Positions 39,640 to 49,274 of a stretch of DNA of 64,000 bases are shown in pieces (position 1 is the first letter of the stretch; each line of letters starts with the position of its first letter). The DNA is from Amorphus coralli DSM 19760 (lineage in GTDB: Bacteria; Pseudomonadota; Alphaproteobacteria; Rhizobiales; Amorphaceae), in contig NZ_KB894571.1 in NCBI RefSeq assembly GCF_000374525.1, forward strand, positions 186,001 to 250,000, in the 5' to 3' direction. The notes beneath the pieces are model-generated. The model saw nothing but the letters and a program-made list of their open reading frames with translations. It did not search any database and had not been told where the DNA came from. The position numbers and the translations under genes were made by a program.

Positions 39640-39953
39640 TGGATCCCCGCCTGCGCGGGGATGAGCGGAGTAAAAGGCACCGCTCATCCGTACCATTCCC
39701 ACCAGCGCGCGACCGCGCGCAGACCGGTCAGGCCGCCCACCCGGAGCGGGTGAGCGGAGCGAACTCCGCGTGAGGGATAAAAAGACTCTTCCCACCGCAA
39801 GCCCGGACGGAAAACCGCAAGGGCACTTTTCCTCGGATTGGGTTTCTCACTCCGCAATCCCGGACGGAAAACCGGTTCCCACTTTTCCTGGGATTGGGTT
39901 TCTCACTCCGCAATCCCGGACGGAAAACCGGTTCCCACTTTTCCTGGGATTGC
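39640..39953. repeat. C hairpin, intact B and tandem array of three A copies
   Basis: C at about 39640-39672, uninterrupted B at about 39698-39776, then A copies starting at 39797, 39854 and 39910. The A copies are 56-57 bases apart and share the linker GGTTTCTCACTCC. The last A copy ends at 39953, one base before the stop codon of the permease gene on the minus strand. Confidence 0.8.
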
Positions 39954-41660
39954 TCAGTCCCGCCAGGGGATGGTGCCGGGCGGGGCGAGGCGGGCGAGCG
40001 CGTTCATCGCCGTCATGATGAGGATCGTCGCGACGACGGTGACGGCGGCCATGGCGGCGGCGAGCGTGGTGTAGCCGCCGTCCTCGTAGTTGAAGATTAC
40101 CGTGCCGATGGTCTCGTTGCCGGCCGACCAGAGGAGCGCGGAGACGGTGACCTCGTTGTAGGCCGTGAGGAACACCAGGATCGCGCCCGACGCCGCGGCC
40201 GGCGCCACCAGCGGCGCGAAGATGGCGCCGAGCCGCCGGCCGAACCCGGCGCCGGAGACCCGGGCGGCATCGTCGAGCGCCCCGTCGATCTGGCCGTAGG
40301 CGGCCGAAACCGGGTTGAGCCCGATGGCGAGAAAGGCCGCCAGATAGGCCATCAGGATGATCCAAAGCGTGCCGTAGAGGCTGACGCCCAGCCCCGGCAC
40401 CGGGCGGATGAAGGCCAGGATGAAGGCGATGGAGACGACCAGGCCGGGCACCGCGAAGGCGATATTCGCCTGGCTCGCAACCACCCCCGCCACCCGCCGC
40501 GCCGGCCCGCGCTTCAGGGTCAGGAAATAGCCAAGCCCGATGGCCACGACCGCGATGACCCCGGCGGCGATGGCGGCAATGGCGGTGGAGTTGGCGAAGG
40601 CGCGCAGCGTCACCTCCTGACGCACCAGCACCTCCTCGAAATTGGCGAGCGTGAAGGTGTCGGCGGTGAGCGGCAGGCCGTAGGTCTTCACCAGCGCGGT
40701 GGCGATCAGCGACACCGACGGCAGCACCAGGGTGGCGGCAACGACGGCCCACAGGGCCGCCTCGACCAGTGGCCGGGCGCGGCCGAGATCGATGGCGAGT
40801 GGCGCCTGCGGCGGGCCGACCAGCGCGGTGCGCATCCGGCGCTGGACGAGAAGCTGCAGCCCGCCGGCCACCAGCGCGATCAGCGCGAGGAGCACGGAGA
40901 TCACCGCGACGTTGCCGAGCACGTCCGGCCCGTAGCTGGCCAGCCGCCGCCAGATCAGCACCGGCAGCGTGGTGTAGCGCGCCGGAATGCCGATCAGCGC
41001 GTTGATGCCGAAATTGCCCAGCGCCGCGACGAAGGCGAGCGAGAAGCCGGCCACCAGCGATGGCGCCAGGAGCGGCAGGGTGATGCGGGCGAGCAGCCGG
41101 AAAGCCCCTGCCCCGCAGATGCGCGCGGCATCGGACAACTCGCGCGGGAAGGTGCGCAGGCTGGCGCGCACCACCAAGAACACCAGCGGCATGTGCTGGA
41201 TGGCGAGCAGCGTCACCAGCCCCTCGCGCGAATAGATCGGATGGGTGGAGCCGATCTCCGGCGCAAGCCCGACCCAGCGCAGGACCGGGCTAGCCGGCCC
41301 CAGCGCCTGGATCCAGGCGATGGCCGTGACGTGTGGCGGGATCATCATCGGCAGGAGGATGAGGAAGACCAGCGGCCCCTTGCAGCGCACGTTGGTGAGG
41401 CCGATGGCGAGCGCCAGCGCGGTGCCGACGATGGTTGCCACGAGCGCGGAGAGCAGCCCCGATTCCACCGAGTTCCAGAGGGCGGAGCGGCTGCCGAGCG
41501 CCTCCAGAAACGGGGCGAGCGAGGGCACGCCCTCGGGCGCCACCCCGACCCTGAACAGCATCAGGAGCGGCAGGCCGCAGAAGACGGTCACGACAAGCGC
41601 AAGGGCGGCGAGGGTGAGCCCCTCGCCGCCCCTGAAGCGGATTTTCAGCGATGAAGCCAA
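39954..41660 (-). CDS. ABC transporter permease, FbpB/SfuB-type (iron or phosphonate class)
   Basis: A 568-residue double-length permease: two homologous halves, each with about six helices and a permease signature loop (ELSDAARICGAGAFRLLARI near residue 165 and GALDDAARVSGAGFGRRLGA near 460). This duplicated form is typical of ferric iron and 2-aminoethylphosphonate importers. It is 7 bases downstream of the binding-protein gene. No ATP-binding subunit is encoded next to it. Confidence 0.9.
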   Translation of the reverse strand: MASSLKIRFRGGEGLTLAALALVVTVFCGLPLLMLFRVGVAPEGVPSLAPFLEALGSRSALWNSVESGLLSALVATIVGTALALAIGLTNVRCKGPLVFLILLPMMIPPHVTAIAWIQALGPASPVLRWVGLAPEIGSTHPIYSREGLVTLLAIQHMPLVFLVVRASLRTFPRELSDAARICGAGAFRLLARITLPLLAPSLVAGFSLAFVAALGNFGINALIGIPARYTTLPVLIWRRLASYGPDVLGNVAVISVLLALIALVAGGLQLLVQRRMRTALVGPPQAPLAIDLGRARPLVEAALWAVVAATLVLPSVSLIATALVKTYGLPLTADTFTLANFEEVLVRQEVTLRAFANSTAIAAIAAGVIAVVAIGLGYFLTLKRGPARRVAGVVASQANIAFAVPGLVVSIAFILAFIRPVPGLGVSLYGTLWIILMAYLAAFLAIGLNPVSAAYGQIDGALDDAARVSGAGFGRRLGAIFAPLVAPAAASGAILVFLTAYNEVTVSALLWSAGNETIGTVIFNYEDGGYTTLAAAMAAVTVVATILIMTAMNALARLAPPGTIPWRD

Positions 41661-41667
41661 GGCGAAA

Positions 41668-42657
41668 TCAGCCTCCGAAGGTTTCCTCGAAGCGCATCTT
41701 GTACCCGGTATCGTTCTTCAGCGCCTCGGCCGGATCGAACTCCATCAGCTTGATGGCGTCGCAGGCCGGGAAGCCTTCCGGCGCCGCCACGGCCGGGTCG
41801 GCCGGCAGGTAGCCCTGGCTGGCGGCCAGCGCCTGGCCGTCTTCCGACAACAGGAACACAACGAACGCCTCGGCAGCGGCCGGGTTCTGCGCGGTCTTCA
41901 GCACGGCCACCGGCTCGGTCACGGCGGAAACGCCCTCTTCCGGGAAGACGAACTCCACCGGCGCACCGTCGGCCTTGCCGCGGATCGGCAGGAAGTCGAC
42001 CACGAAGCCGTAGAGCTTCTCGCCGCCGGCGACGGCCTTGTAGACGCCGCCGTTGCCGCCCTGCGGGTTGGCACCCTGGTCGGCGAGGCCCTCGTAGTAG
42101 TCCCAACCGAGGTCGGGATGACCGGTGAGCGCGATCATGTGGATGGTGGCCGCGCCCGAGGTGAGCGGCGACGGCATGGCGATCTTGTCCTTCGCCTCCG
42201 GCTTCAGCAGATCCTTCCACGAGGTCGGCTTCATCTCCGCGCCGGTGTTGTAGACGATGCCGGTGGTGATGAGCTTGGTGGAGAAATAGGTGCCGTCGTC
42301 GTCCATGATCGCCGGGTCGTAGGCGGAGACGTCGACATTCGGCAGGGCCAGCAGGCGGTCGTCCTGCTTCAGGCCTTCCATGGTGACGGTGTCGGCGATC
42401 AGGAGCACGTCGGGCTGCGGCTGGCCGGCCTCGAACTCGGCGGCAAGCTTGGCCATCACCTTGGTGGTGCCGTCGCGGAACCACTCCACCTCGACGTCCG
42501 GATGCTTGGCCTTGAAGGCATCGACGGTCGCCTGGGCATCGGCATTCGGCTGCGAGGTGTAAAGCACCAGCTTGCCCGACACGGCGTCGGAGGTCTGGGC
42601 GCTGGCGGGGGCAGCCAGGGCCGCAAGGGCGGCTGCCGCGAGAAGAAGCATCTTCAT
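41668..42657 (-). CDS. Periplasmic binding protein of an iron-type ABC transporter
   Basis: Extracellular solute-binding protein, 329 residues, with signal peptide (cleavage about ASAQT). The mature N-terminus KLVLYTSQPNADAQATVDAF matches the FbpA/type-1 Fe3+ and phosphonate-binding family. The SBP_bac domain covers nearly the whole chain. The tyrosine pair characteristic of ferric-binding FbpA is not obvious, so the ligand is open. The start MKMLLLAAAAL at 42657 gives a normal signal peptide; the frame is open upstream but shows no plausible start. Confidence 0.88.
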   Translation of the reverse strand: MKMLLLAAAALAALAAPASAQTSDAVSGKLVLYTSQPNADAQATVDAFKAKHPDVEVEWFRDGTTKVMAKLAAEFEAGQPQPDVLLIADTVTMEGLKQDDRLLALPNVDVSAYDPAIMDDDGTYFSTKLITTGIVYNTGAEMKPTSWKDLLKPEAKDKIAMPSPLTSGAATIHMIALTGHPDLGWDYYEGLADQGANPQGGNGGVYKAVAGGEKLYGFVVDFLPIRGKADGAPVEFVFPEEGVSAVTEPVAVLKTAQNPAAAEAFVVFLLSEDGQALAASQGYLPADPAVAAPEGFPACDAIKLMEFDPAEALKNDTGYKMRFEETFGG

Positions 42658-42875
42658 GGCGATCGATTTCCGGTTCGGGGGGAGTGATGGAAGAAAGCTC
42701 ACACCTAGCACCCGCGCATGACACTTTTGCTTCGGCCGCACCGCCCGCGCGCGCTGCCGGCCGCCCCGCGAAAAACGGGGAGCGCTGTTGCCCCGACACC
42801 ATTTGCCGCTAGGGTCCCATCCAGCAAGCCGGACAGACGCGTGGGGGCGCGGTGTCCGGGGGCGACCTCCGCCTT

Positions 42876-44159
42876 ATGGAGACGCCTCGGCTGCATGACG
42901 AGGGGGCAAGACCGATCGTGTCCGGGCGATTGAACCGACCGCTGCTCAGCATGAACTTCTTCGCCGGCGACGTGACGGCGGGGCTGGGCCCGTATCTCGC
43001 GATCTACCTTCTGGCGCAACTGCACTGGCAGCCCGGTTCCATCGGCCTGGTTCTGGCGCTCGGCTCCATCGTCACCGTGGTGGTGCAGACACCGGCCGGC
43101 GTGCTGATCGACTGGACGACCCGCAAGCGCGAACTGATGGTCCTGTGCGCCGGCGTGGTCGGCGCCGCAGCCCTGTTGATCGTCATCGCGGACCACCCGT
43201 TCGTGATCTTCGGGGCGCAGGCCTCCATCGGCGCGGCGCTGGCCTTCCTCGGCCCGCTGATCGCGGCGATCACGCTGGGCGTTGTCGGGCGCGAGATGTT
43301 CACCCGTCAGACCAGCGCCAACCAGGCCTGGAACCACGGCGGCAACGTGTTCGCCGCCGCCCTGGCGGCCGGCCTGGCGCTCGCCGGCTACACCGCGGGC
43401 GTGTTCGTGCTGATTGCCGTCATGGCTGTCGGCATGATCGTCTCGACCCTGATGGTGAAGGGCTCCGAAATCGATAACGACGCCGCCAGGGGCGGCACCG
43501 AGCTCGTCAGCGGCAAGAAGCAGTCCGGCTTCGCCGTGGTGGCCGCCGAGCGAAGCCTATTGATCTTTGCCGTCTGCATCACGCTGTTCCATTTCGCCAA
43601 CGCGGCGATGCTGCCGCTGGTCAGCCAGAAGCTGGCGCTGGGCGGCGATTCCGGCACCGGCATCGCATTCACCTCCGCCTGCATCATCGCCGCGCAGTTC
43701 GTCATGATCGGCATGGCGGCCCTGTGCGGCGCCACCGCCGACACCTGGGGCCGCAAGCCGCTGTTCCTCCTGGCCTTCGCCATCCTGCCGATCCGCGCGA
43801 TCCTCTACACGCTGACCGACAACTCGGTGCTGCTGGTGGCGATTCAGGCGCTCGACGGGGTGGCCAACGGCATCTTCGCCATTCTGTTCCTGCTCATCGT
43901 CGCCGACCTCACCAACGGAACCGGCCGCTTCAACCTGGCCCAGGGCGCGCTGGCAACGCTGGTCGGCGTCGGGGCGTCGCTGTCCAACCTGGTGGCGGAG
44001 GAGATCGTGCAGGCGGTGAGTTACGACGCCGCCTTCTACGCGCTGGCGCTGGTCGCCGTCGTGGGCGCCACCCTGTTCCTGTTCCTCATGCCGGAGACGG
44101 CGGCGCACGCGAAGAAGGGCAGAGAGCCAGACCCGCCCGGCCCGGAGCCGGCGGCATGA
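42876..44159 (+). CDS. MFS transporter
   Basis: Major facilitator superfamily protein, 427 residues from the ATG at 42876, about 12 hydrophobic helices. The A-motif-like loop GVLIDWTTRKREL sits between helices 2 and 3 and a second, GATADTWGRKPLF, at the matching place in the C-terminal half. A GTG at 42852 is an alternative start. Substrate is not predictable. It is divergent from the ABC binding-protein gene, with a 218-base gap that should hold both promoters. Confidence 0.85.
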   Translation: METPRLHDEGARPIVSGRLNRPLLSMNFFAGDVTAGLGPYLAIYLLAQLHWQPGSIGLVLALGSIVTVVVQTPAGVLIDWTTRKRELMVLCAGVVGAAALLIVIADHPFVIFGAQASIGAALAFLGPLIAAITLGVVGREMFTRQTSANQAWNHGGNVFAAALAAGLALAGYTAGVFVLIAVMAVGMIVSTLMVKGSEIDNDAARGGTELVSGKKQSGFAVVAAERSLLIFAVCITLFHFANAAMLPLVSQKLALGGDSGTGIAFTSACIIAAQFVMIGMAALCGATADTWGRKPLFLLAFAILPIRAILYTLTDNSVLLVAIQALDGVANGIFAILFLLIVADLTNGTGRFNLAQGALATLVGVGASLSNLVAEEIVQAVSYDAAFYALALVAVVGATLFLFLMPETAAHAKKGREPDPPGPEPAA

Positions 44160-44202
44160 GGCCTCTCGCGGCGGCGCCGCGTCGCGCGACGGGCCATTTG
44201 CG

Positions 44203-45453
44203 ATGTCGCTGAGCCTTGCCGTCTCCTGCGCGATCTTCGCGCTGATTGCCGCCCGCGAATGGCTGCCGGCCTGGCTGAAGATCTGGCACGTCATGCTTGC
44301 CGGGGCGATCGTGCTCCTGGCGAGCGGCGAGATCGCGCCGCCCGACGCGCTCGACGCCATCGACTGGAACGTGATCGCCTATCTGTTCGCCGTGTTCTCC
44401 ATCGGCGCGGCGCTCTACCGCTCCGGCGTCTCCCACAGTATCGCCGAGCGCCTGTCGCGGTTCACCTCGCCAACCGCGCTGGTCGCCGCCTTCGTCTTCA
44501 CCTTCGCCTTCATCTCCATGCTGCTCACCAACGACGCGGCGGCGATCATCGGCACGCCCATCGCCTTCGTGCTGGCGACCCACGCGCGCATTCAGGTGAA
44601 GCCGCTGCTGATCGGCCTGTGCATCGCGGTCACCGTCGGCTCCATGGCGACGCCCATCGGCAATCCGCAGAACCTGCTTGTGGCGACCAGCGGCCGGCTG
44701 GACGCGCCGCTTCTCACCTTTCTCGCATGGCTCCTCGTGCCGACGCTTCTGCTCTTGGCGCTGTCGGTCTGGTGGATCACCCGCTGGATCGCACCGAGCG
44801 AGGGCTCCGTGGCGGCCGCGGCGGCTGCAGCGGCAGCCGACGGCAGCGAGCGGATGTGGCCGGCGGTCGCCTCCTCGGCCGTGCTGGCCGTCCTGGTGGT
44901 GGCGGAAAGCCTGATGGACGCGCTCGGCATCGGCCCGAAGATCCCGCTCGGGCTGATCGCCTGCGCGGCCGCCGTGCCGACCTATCTCTTCTCGCGCGGC
45001 CGCCTGACGGTGCTGAAGGAGGCCGACTGGCCGACGCTCATCTTCTTCGTGGCGATGTTCGTGGTGACCGGATCGCTGGTGGAATCCGGCTCGCTGCAGG
45101 CGATCCTGGGCGGGTTTCAGGACGAGCTGGGCGAGCCGCTGGTGGCGGCCGTGGTCAGCTTCCTTGGCAGCCAGGTCTTCTCCAACGTGCCGCTGGTGGA
45201 CATGTACCTGAAGCTCACGCCCGCCGACGACACCGCCACGCTGATGATGCTCGCGGCGATCTCGACGCTGGCCGGCAACGTCTTCATCATCTCCGCCGCC
45301 AGCAACGTCATCGTCGTGCAGCAGGCCGAACGGCTGGGCGGACCGACGCTGACCTTCACCGAGTTCACCCGGGCGGTGCTGCCCATCGGGCTGGTGTCCG
45401 TGGCGGTGACCGCGGCCTGGATCCTCGGCGTGGGCGCGGTCACCGGCGGCTGA
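44203..45453 (+). CDS. SLC13/ArsB-type anion permease
   Basis: A 416-residue transporter of the ion transporter superfamily (SLC13, ArsB, NhaD). It contains MLLTNDAAAIIGTPIAFVL and MATPIGNPQNLLVATSG in the first half and the related FSNVPLVDMYLKL and STLAGNVFIISAASNVIV in the second, as expected from the two-fold repeat. A run of nine alanines (SVAAAAAAAAADG) lies in the central loop. Dicarboxylate, arsenite or sulfate are possible substrates. It starts 44 bases after the MFS gene on the same strand. Confidence 0.85.
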   Translation: MSLSLAVSCAIFALIAAREWLPAWLKIWHVMLAGAIVLLASGEIAPPDALDAIDWNVIAYLFAVFSIGAALYRSGVSHSIAERLSRFTSPTALVAAFVFTFAFISMLLTNDAAAIIGTPIAFVLATHARIQVKPLLIGLCIAVTVGSMATPIGNPQNLLVATSGRLDAPLLTFLAWLLVPTLLLLALSVWWITRWIAPSEGSVAAAAAAAAADGSERMWPAVASSAVLAVLVVAESLMDALGIGPKIPLGLIACAAAVPTYLFSRGRLTVLKEADWPTLIFFVAMFVVTGSLVESGSLQAILGGFQDELGEPLVAAVVSFLGSQVFSNVPLVDMYLKLTPADDTATLMMLAAISTLAGNVFIISAASNVIVVQQAERLGGPTLTFTEFTRAVLPIGLVSVAVTAAWILGVGAVTGG

Positions 45454-45549
45454 GCGTCAGCCAAGCGCACGCCGACGTAGTATTCCCCTAACACCGGCTG
45501 CGTCCGGCGCGCTGCTAGCCTCGTCCTCCCGTATCCAAGGGAGGAAACA

Positions 45550-46107
45550 ATGGCCAAAATTCTGATGATTACCGGTGATTTCACCGAGGACTACGAGACG
45601 ATGGTGCCGTTCCAGACGCTGCTGGCGTGCGGCCACACGGTGGACGCGGTCTGCCCGGGCAAGGCCGCCGGCGACACCGTGCCCACCGCGATCCACGACT
45701 TCGAGGGCGACCAGACCTACTCGGAGAAGCCGGGCCACCGCTTCGCGCTGAACGCCACGTTCGACGCCATCGACCCCGCCTCCTACGACGCGCTGGTCAT
45801 CCCCGGCGGCCGGGCGCCGGAATATCTGCGCCTCAACGAGGCGGTGCTGGCCGCCGTGCGTCACTTCTTCGAGGCCGGCAAGCCGGTGGCCGCCATCTGC
45901 CACGGCGCCCAGCTTCTCGCCGCCGCGGGCGTGCTGCAGGGGCGCACCTGCTCCGCCTACCCGGCCTGCGCGCCGGAAGTGACGCTCGCCGGCGGCCGCT
46001 ATGCCGACATCGAGGTGACCGGCGCCGTCACCGACGGCAACCTGGTGACCGCGCCGGCCTGGCCAGCCCATCCGGCGTGGCTGTCGCAGTTCATGGCGAT
46101 CCTGTAG
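45550..46107 (+). CDS. DJ-1/PfpI family protein
   Basis: Class I glutamine amidotransferase-like protein, 185 residues. The nucleophile elbow is Cys117 in [11 protein letters not shown], with [12 protein letters not shown] and [16 protein letters not shown] placing the conserved Glu. Relatives act as deglycase-like stress proteins or isonitrile hydratases; the activity here is undetermined. A strong GGGAGG site precedes the ATG. Confidence 0.88.
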   Translation: MAKILMITGDFTEDYETMVPFQTLLACGHTVDAVCPGKAAGDTVPTAIHDFEGDQTYSEKPGHRFALNATFDAIDPASYDALVIPGGRAPEYLRLNEAVLAAVRHFFEAGKPVAAICHGAQLLAAAGVLQGRTCSAYPACAPEVTLAGGRYADIEVTGAVTDGNLVTAPAWPAHPAWLSQFMAIL

Positions 46108-46185
46108 CATCCGACGCGGGCGGGAGACGGGCTGGACCACCGGCCTCGCCTCCCGCTTCACCCGGTCATGAAAGGGAGACAGGCC

Positions 46186-46572
46186 ATGTGCCGGCTGTTC
46201 ATCGGCGCGCGCAGCGATCTCTGGGAAAGCCGCGCCAAGTCGCTCCGGATCGACGGCGTCGCCACCAGCATCCGGATGGAGACCTTCTTCTGGATCACGC
46301 TGGACGAGATCGCCGCGCGCGATGCCATGACCACCAACCAGCTCATCACCAAGCTCTACCACGAGGCGATGGACGCCGATCACGACATCGGCAACTTCAC
46401 CTCGTTCCTGCGGGTGTGCTGCGGGCGCTATCACAGCCTGATGGCGACGGGCGAGATCCCGAGCGCGCTGTCGCAGAGCATCGGCGGGCTTCAGGCGGAC
46501 GCCATCCTGGCACGCGAGGAGCAGCGCCTGGCCGGCCAGCGCGAGGCCCCCTCCGGCTCGACGGTGAACTGA
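46186..46572 (+). CDS. Ribbon-helix-helix domain protein (RHH_4 type)
   Basis: A 128-residue protein beginning MCRLFIGARSDLWESRAKSL, followed by a ribbon-helix-helix DNA-binding segment (SIRMETFFWITLDEIAARDA, then TTNQLITKLYHEAMD) and NFTSFLRVCCGRY. This arrangement is typical of RHH_4 proteins found mainly in alphaproteobacteria. It is a putative transcription factor of unknown target. The start at 46186 has GGGAGA upstream; an ATG six codons earlier is possible. Confidence 0.85.
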   Translation: MCRLFIGARSDLWESRAKSLRIDGVATSIRMETFFWITLDEIAARDAMTTNQLITKLYHEAMDADHDIGNFTSFLRVCCGRYHSLMATGEIPSALSQSIGGLQADAILAREEQRLAGQREAPSGSTVN

Positions 46573-46589
46573 GAGGCCGTTAAGGCAGA

Positions 46590-47426
46590 TCAGCCCTGCG
46601 GCGGAACGCCAAGCGCCTGCGAGATCCGTCCGGCCGCTGCCTGAATGGCCGCCACCAACTCGGCACCGGGCGGCGGCGGCATCGCCACCGTCGTGCTCAC
46701 TGCGGCCAGCGCGCCCAAGAGGTGGTGGCCCTGGCCGAAGATCGGCACGGCCACCGCGTTGATGCCTGGAAAGAGTTCGTCGGGCGCATCGGCCCAGCCC
46801 CGCTCGCGGATGCGGGCGACCTGGTCCCTCAAAGCCTCCGGATCGTCCACCGTCCGGTCAGTCAGCTTGCCGAGCCCCTCGCCTATCACCCGTTCAAGCA
46901 GATCGTCGTCGCCGAAGGCGAGCGCAATCTTGCCCTGCGCGGCCGCGTTGACCTTGAAGCGGCTGCCGGGACGCAGCCCCATCTCCAGCGGGCTGCGCTG
47001 GGGCACGAAGTCGAGCACGACGAAATCGGTGCCGGAATAGGTCGAAAGCACCACCGTCTTGTCGATCTCGTCGCGCAGCCCCTCCATCACCGGCAGCGCG
47101 AACCGCGTCAGCGTGAAGTGATGGCTGACGTCCTGGCTCAGGATGTAGAGCCCCCACCCGGCCTTGTAGCGGTCCGTCGCCGGATCGCGCAGCAGGTAGC
47201 CCATGTCGCGCAGGGTGGAGAGATAGCGGTGCGCCCGCGCCTTCGGCAGCGAGAGCGCATTGGCCACCTGGGTGACGCCGACCGGCTCGGTCTGGCGCGC
47301 GAAATACTCGATAATCTTGAGGCCGAGGATGAGCGTCTGCAGCCCGTCGGTGCGCCCATCCGATGCGGCGGAAAAGACCGATCGCGGCTTGCGCGCGCTC
47401 TGGGGTGCATCACCGGTTGTAGCCAT
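46590..47426 (-). CDS. IclR-family transcriptional regulator
   Basis: A 278-residue regulator with an N-terminal winged helix (LGLKIIEYFARQTEPVGVTQ to RAHRYLSTLRDMGYL, residues about 35-90) and a C-terminal IclR effector-binding domain (SRFKVNAAAQGKIALAFG, then GINAVAVPIFGQGHHLLGAL). The start at 47426 (MATTGD) follows GAGGAGAG and lies 9 bases beyond the dctM stop. It is the last gene of the TRAP transporter set and is the natural candidate to control it through the palindrome at 51.06 kb. Confidence 0.9.
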   Translation of the reverse strand: MATTGDAPQSARKPRSVFSAASDGRTDGLQTLILGLKIIEYFARQTEPVGVTQVANALSLPKARAHRYLSTLRDMGYLLRDPATDRYKAGWGLYILSQDVSHHFTLTRFALPVMEGLRDEIDKTVVLSTYSGTDFVVLDFVPQRSPLEMGLRPGSRFKVNAAAQGKIALAFGDDDLLERVIGEGLGKLTDRTVDDPEALRDQVARIRERGWADAPDELFPGINAVAVPIFGQGHHLLGALAAVSTTVAMPPPPGAELVAAIQAAAGRISQALGVPPQG

Positions 47427-47434
47427 GTCTCTCC

Positions 47435-48712
47435 TCAATACCCAAACGCCCTCGGCAACAGCAAGGCGACATCCGGGACGAAGGTTACGAGAAGAAGCAC
47501 CAGCAGACAGATTGCAAGCGGTGGCAGCGCCGCCCAGCTCACCCGGCCAAGCGAAAGGCCGGAAATGGAGCAGACAATGAACAGGCAGAGCCCGACCGGC
47601 GGCGTCGCCAGTCCGATCACCAGGTTGAGCACCACGACGACGCCCAGGTGCAACGGCTCCAGCCCAAGCTGGGCCCCGAGCGGCAGCAGGATGGGAACCG
47701 TCAGGATCAACGCTCCAATCGGTTCAAGGATGGCCCCCAGGACCAGCAGGCAGACGGTAACCAGAAGCAGGATCACGACCCGGTTGTCCGATACCGACAG
47801 GATCAGTTCCACCGCCTTCTGCGGGACCGAGCCGAGGCTGAACACGAACGAGACAATCGACGCCATGGCAACCACCAGGAGGATGGCCGACGTGGTGACG
47901 CAGGTCTGGTAGAAGACCTCGGTGATCGCCCTGAGCGTGAGCGTGCGATAGATCACCAACCCCACCACGAGCGCGTAGGCGGACGCGACGGCGGCCGCTT
48001 CGGTGGGGGTGAACATGCCGCTGAGGATGCCGCCGAGGATGATGAGCGGCAGGAGCAGAACCGGCAGCGCGCCGACAGTGGCGGAGCCGATCTCGCGCAC
48101 CGAGGCCGGCGGCTCCTTGGGATAGTCACGAACCCGCGCCACGATCACCGTGTAGATCATCAGACCGACGCCCATCAGCATGCCCGGCACGACCCCCGCC
48201 AGGAACAGCGACGCGATGGACGTTCCGCTCAGGACGGCGAAGACGATCATGGCGATGGACGGCGGGATGATCGGACCGATGACGGAGCTTACGGCCGTCA
48301 GCGCCGCGGCGAACTCCACCCCGTAGCCCTCGCGCTTCATGCCCGGGATCAGCACCGTTCCGAGCGCCGCGGAATCCGCCGTCGCCGATCCGCTGACCCC
48401 GGAAAACAGCATGCTTGAGAAGACGTTGACCAGGCCGAGGCCGCCCCGGAAACGGCCGACCAGGACCTGGCAGAAGCGGATGATCCGGTCGGTGATCTTG
48501 CCGGCGTTCATCAGGTTGCCGGCGAGGATGAACAACGGCACCGTGAGGAGCACAAACTGGTCGACGCCGGATACCATGCGCTGGGGAAAGGCGGCCAGCA
48601 GCATCCACTGATCGTTCCAGGCCACGAACGCCACGGCGGCGATGGCCAGCGCCAGCGTGATCGGCACGCCAAGCGCGATGAAACCAGCCAGTGCGGATCC
48701 GAATGCGATCAT
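47435..48712 (-). CDS. dctM: TRAP transporter large permease
   Basis: Large membrane subunit of a tripartite ATP-independent periplasmic transporter, 425 residues with about 12 helices, driving Na+- or proton-coupled uptake. FSSMLFSGVSGSATADSAAL and VIGPIIPPSIAMIVFA are DctM hallmarks, and GLATPPVGLCLFIVCSISG marks the second half-repeat. It overlaps the end of dctQ by four bases. Confidence 0.93.
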   Translation of the reverse strand: MIAFGSALAGFIALGVPITLALAIAAVAFVAWNDQWMLLAAFPQRMVSGVDQFVLLTVPLFILAGNLMNAGKITDRIIRFCQVLVGRFRGGLGLVNVFSSMLFSGVSGSATADSAALGTVLIPGMKREGYGVEFAAALTAVSSVIGPIIPPSIAMIVFAVLSGTSIASLFLAGVVPGMLMGVGLMIYTVIVARVRDYPKEPPASVREIGSATVGALPVLLLPLIILGGILSGMFTPTEAAAVASAYALVVGLVIYRTLTLRAITEVFYQTCVTTSAILLVVAMASIVSFVFSLGSVPQKAVELILSVSDNRVVILLLVTVCLLVLGAILEPIGALILTVPILLPLGAQLGLEPLHLGVVVVLNLVIGLATPPVGLCLFIVCSISGLSLGRVSWAALPPLAICLLVLLLVTFVPDVALLLPRAFGY

Positions 48713-49236
48713 GCGGCCTTCTCGCGGTCCGGGCGCAGAGCCTCGCGCACCTGGACGATCAGGTTGAGAAAGAGCTGGATCTCGAACAGTGCCAGCCCGA
48801 CCGGCACGGATAGATAGACCCAGAAACGGGAGAGCTGCAGCGCCGGGATGACCTGGCCGGCGTTGAACTCGGCGTAGCGGATGCCGGTCTTGATGAGCAG
48901 GTAGACCACCCAGAGCGAAACCGCCCCGCCGGCGAGGATGGCGAGCACCCGCAGCGCGCGCGGCAGGACGTTGATCAGGCTTTCTACGGCGATGATCTCA
49001 CCGCGCTCGAGCGCGACCGCCGCAAACAGGAAGGTGATCCAGACGAGGAGCACGCGAGCTAGCTCCTCCGACCAGACCAGCGAGAACCCCAGAAAATAGC
49101 GGCAGACGATTTGCGCCACGACCACGCCCATGAGCGTGGCCATGCCAATGGCGCCGGCGGTGAACATGATCGAACGATAGATCCGGATGAGGACCTTCAC
49201 CGCCGCGATTGCCCCGTCTGTCCGGTTCGTGCTCAC
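48709..49236 (-). CDS. dctQ: TRAP transporter small permease
   Basis: Four-helix small membrane subunit of the TRAP transporter, 175 residues. It has the DctQ motif CRYFLGFSLVWSEELARVLLVW. The start is a GTG at 49236 after AAGGAAGGCGAGG; the longer open frame upstream is rejected because the extra 47 residues are Arg-rich and non-membrane. Confidence 0.9.
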   Translation of the reverse strand: MSTNRTDGAIAAVKVLIRIYRSIMFTAGAIGMATLMGVVVAQIVCRYFLGFSLVWSEELARVLLVWITFLFAAVALERGEIIAVESLINVLPRALRVLAILAGGAVSLWVVYLLIKTGIRYAEFNAGQVIPALQLSRFWVYLSVPVGLALFEIQLFLNLIVQVREALRPDREKAA

Positions 49237-49274
49237 CGCCTCGCCTTCCTTGCGTCCGTGCGTTCCCGATTGCC

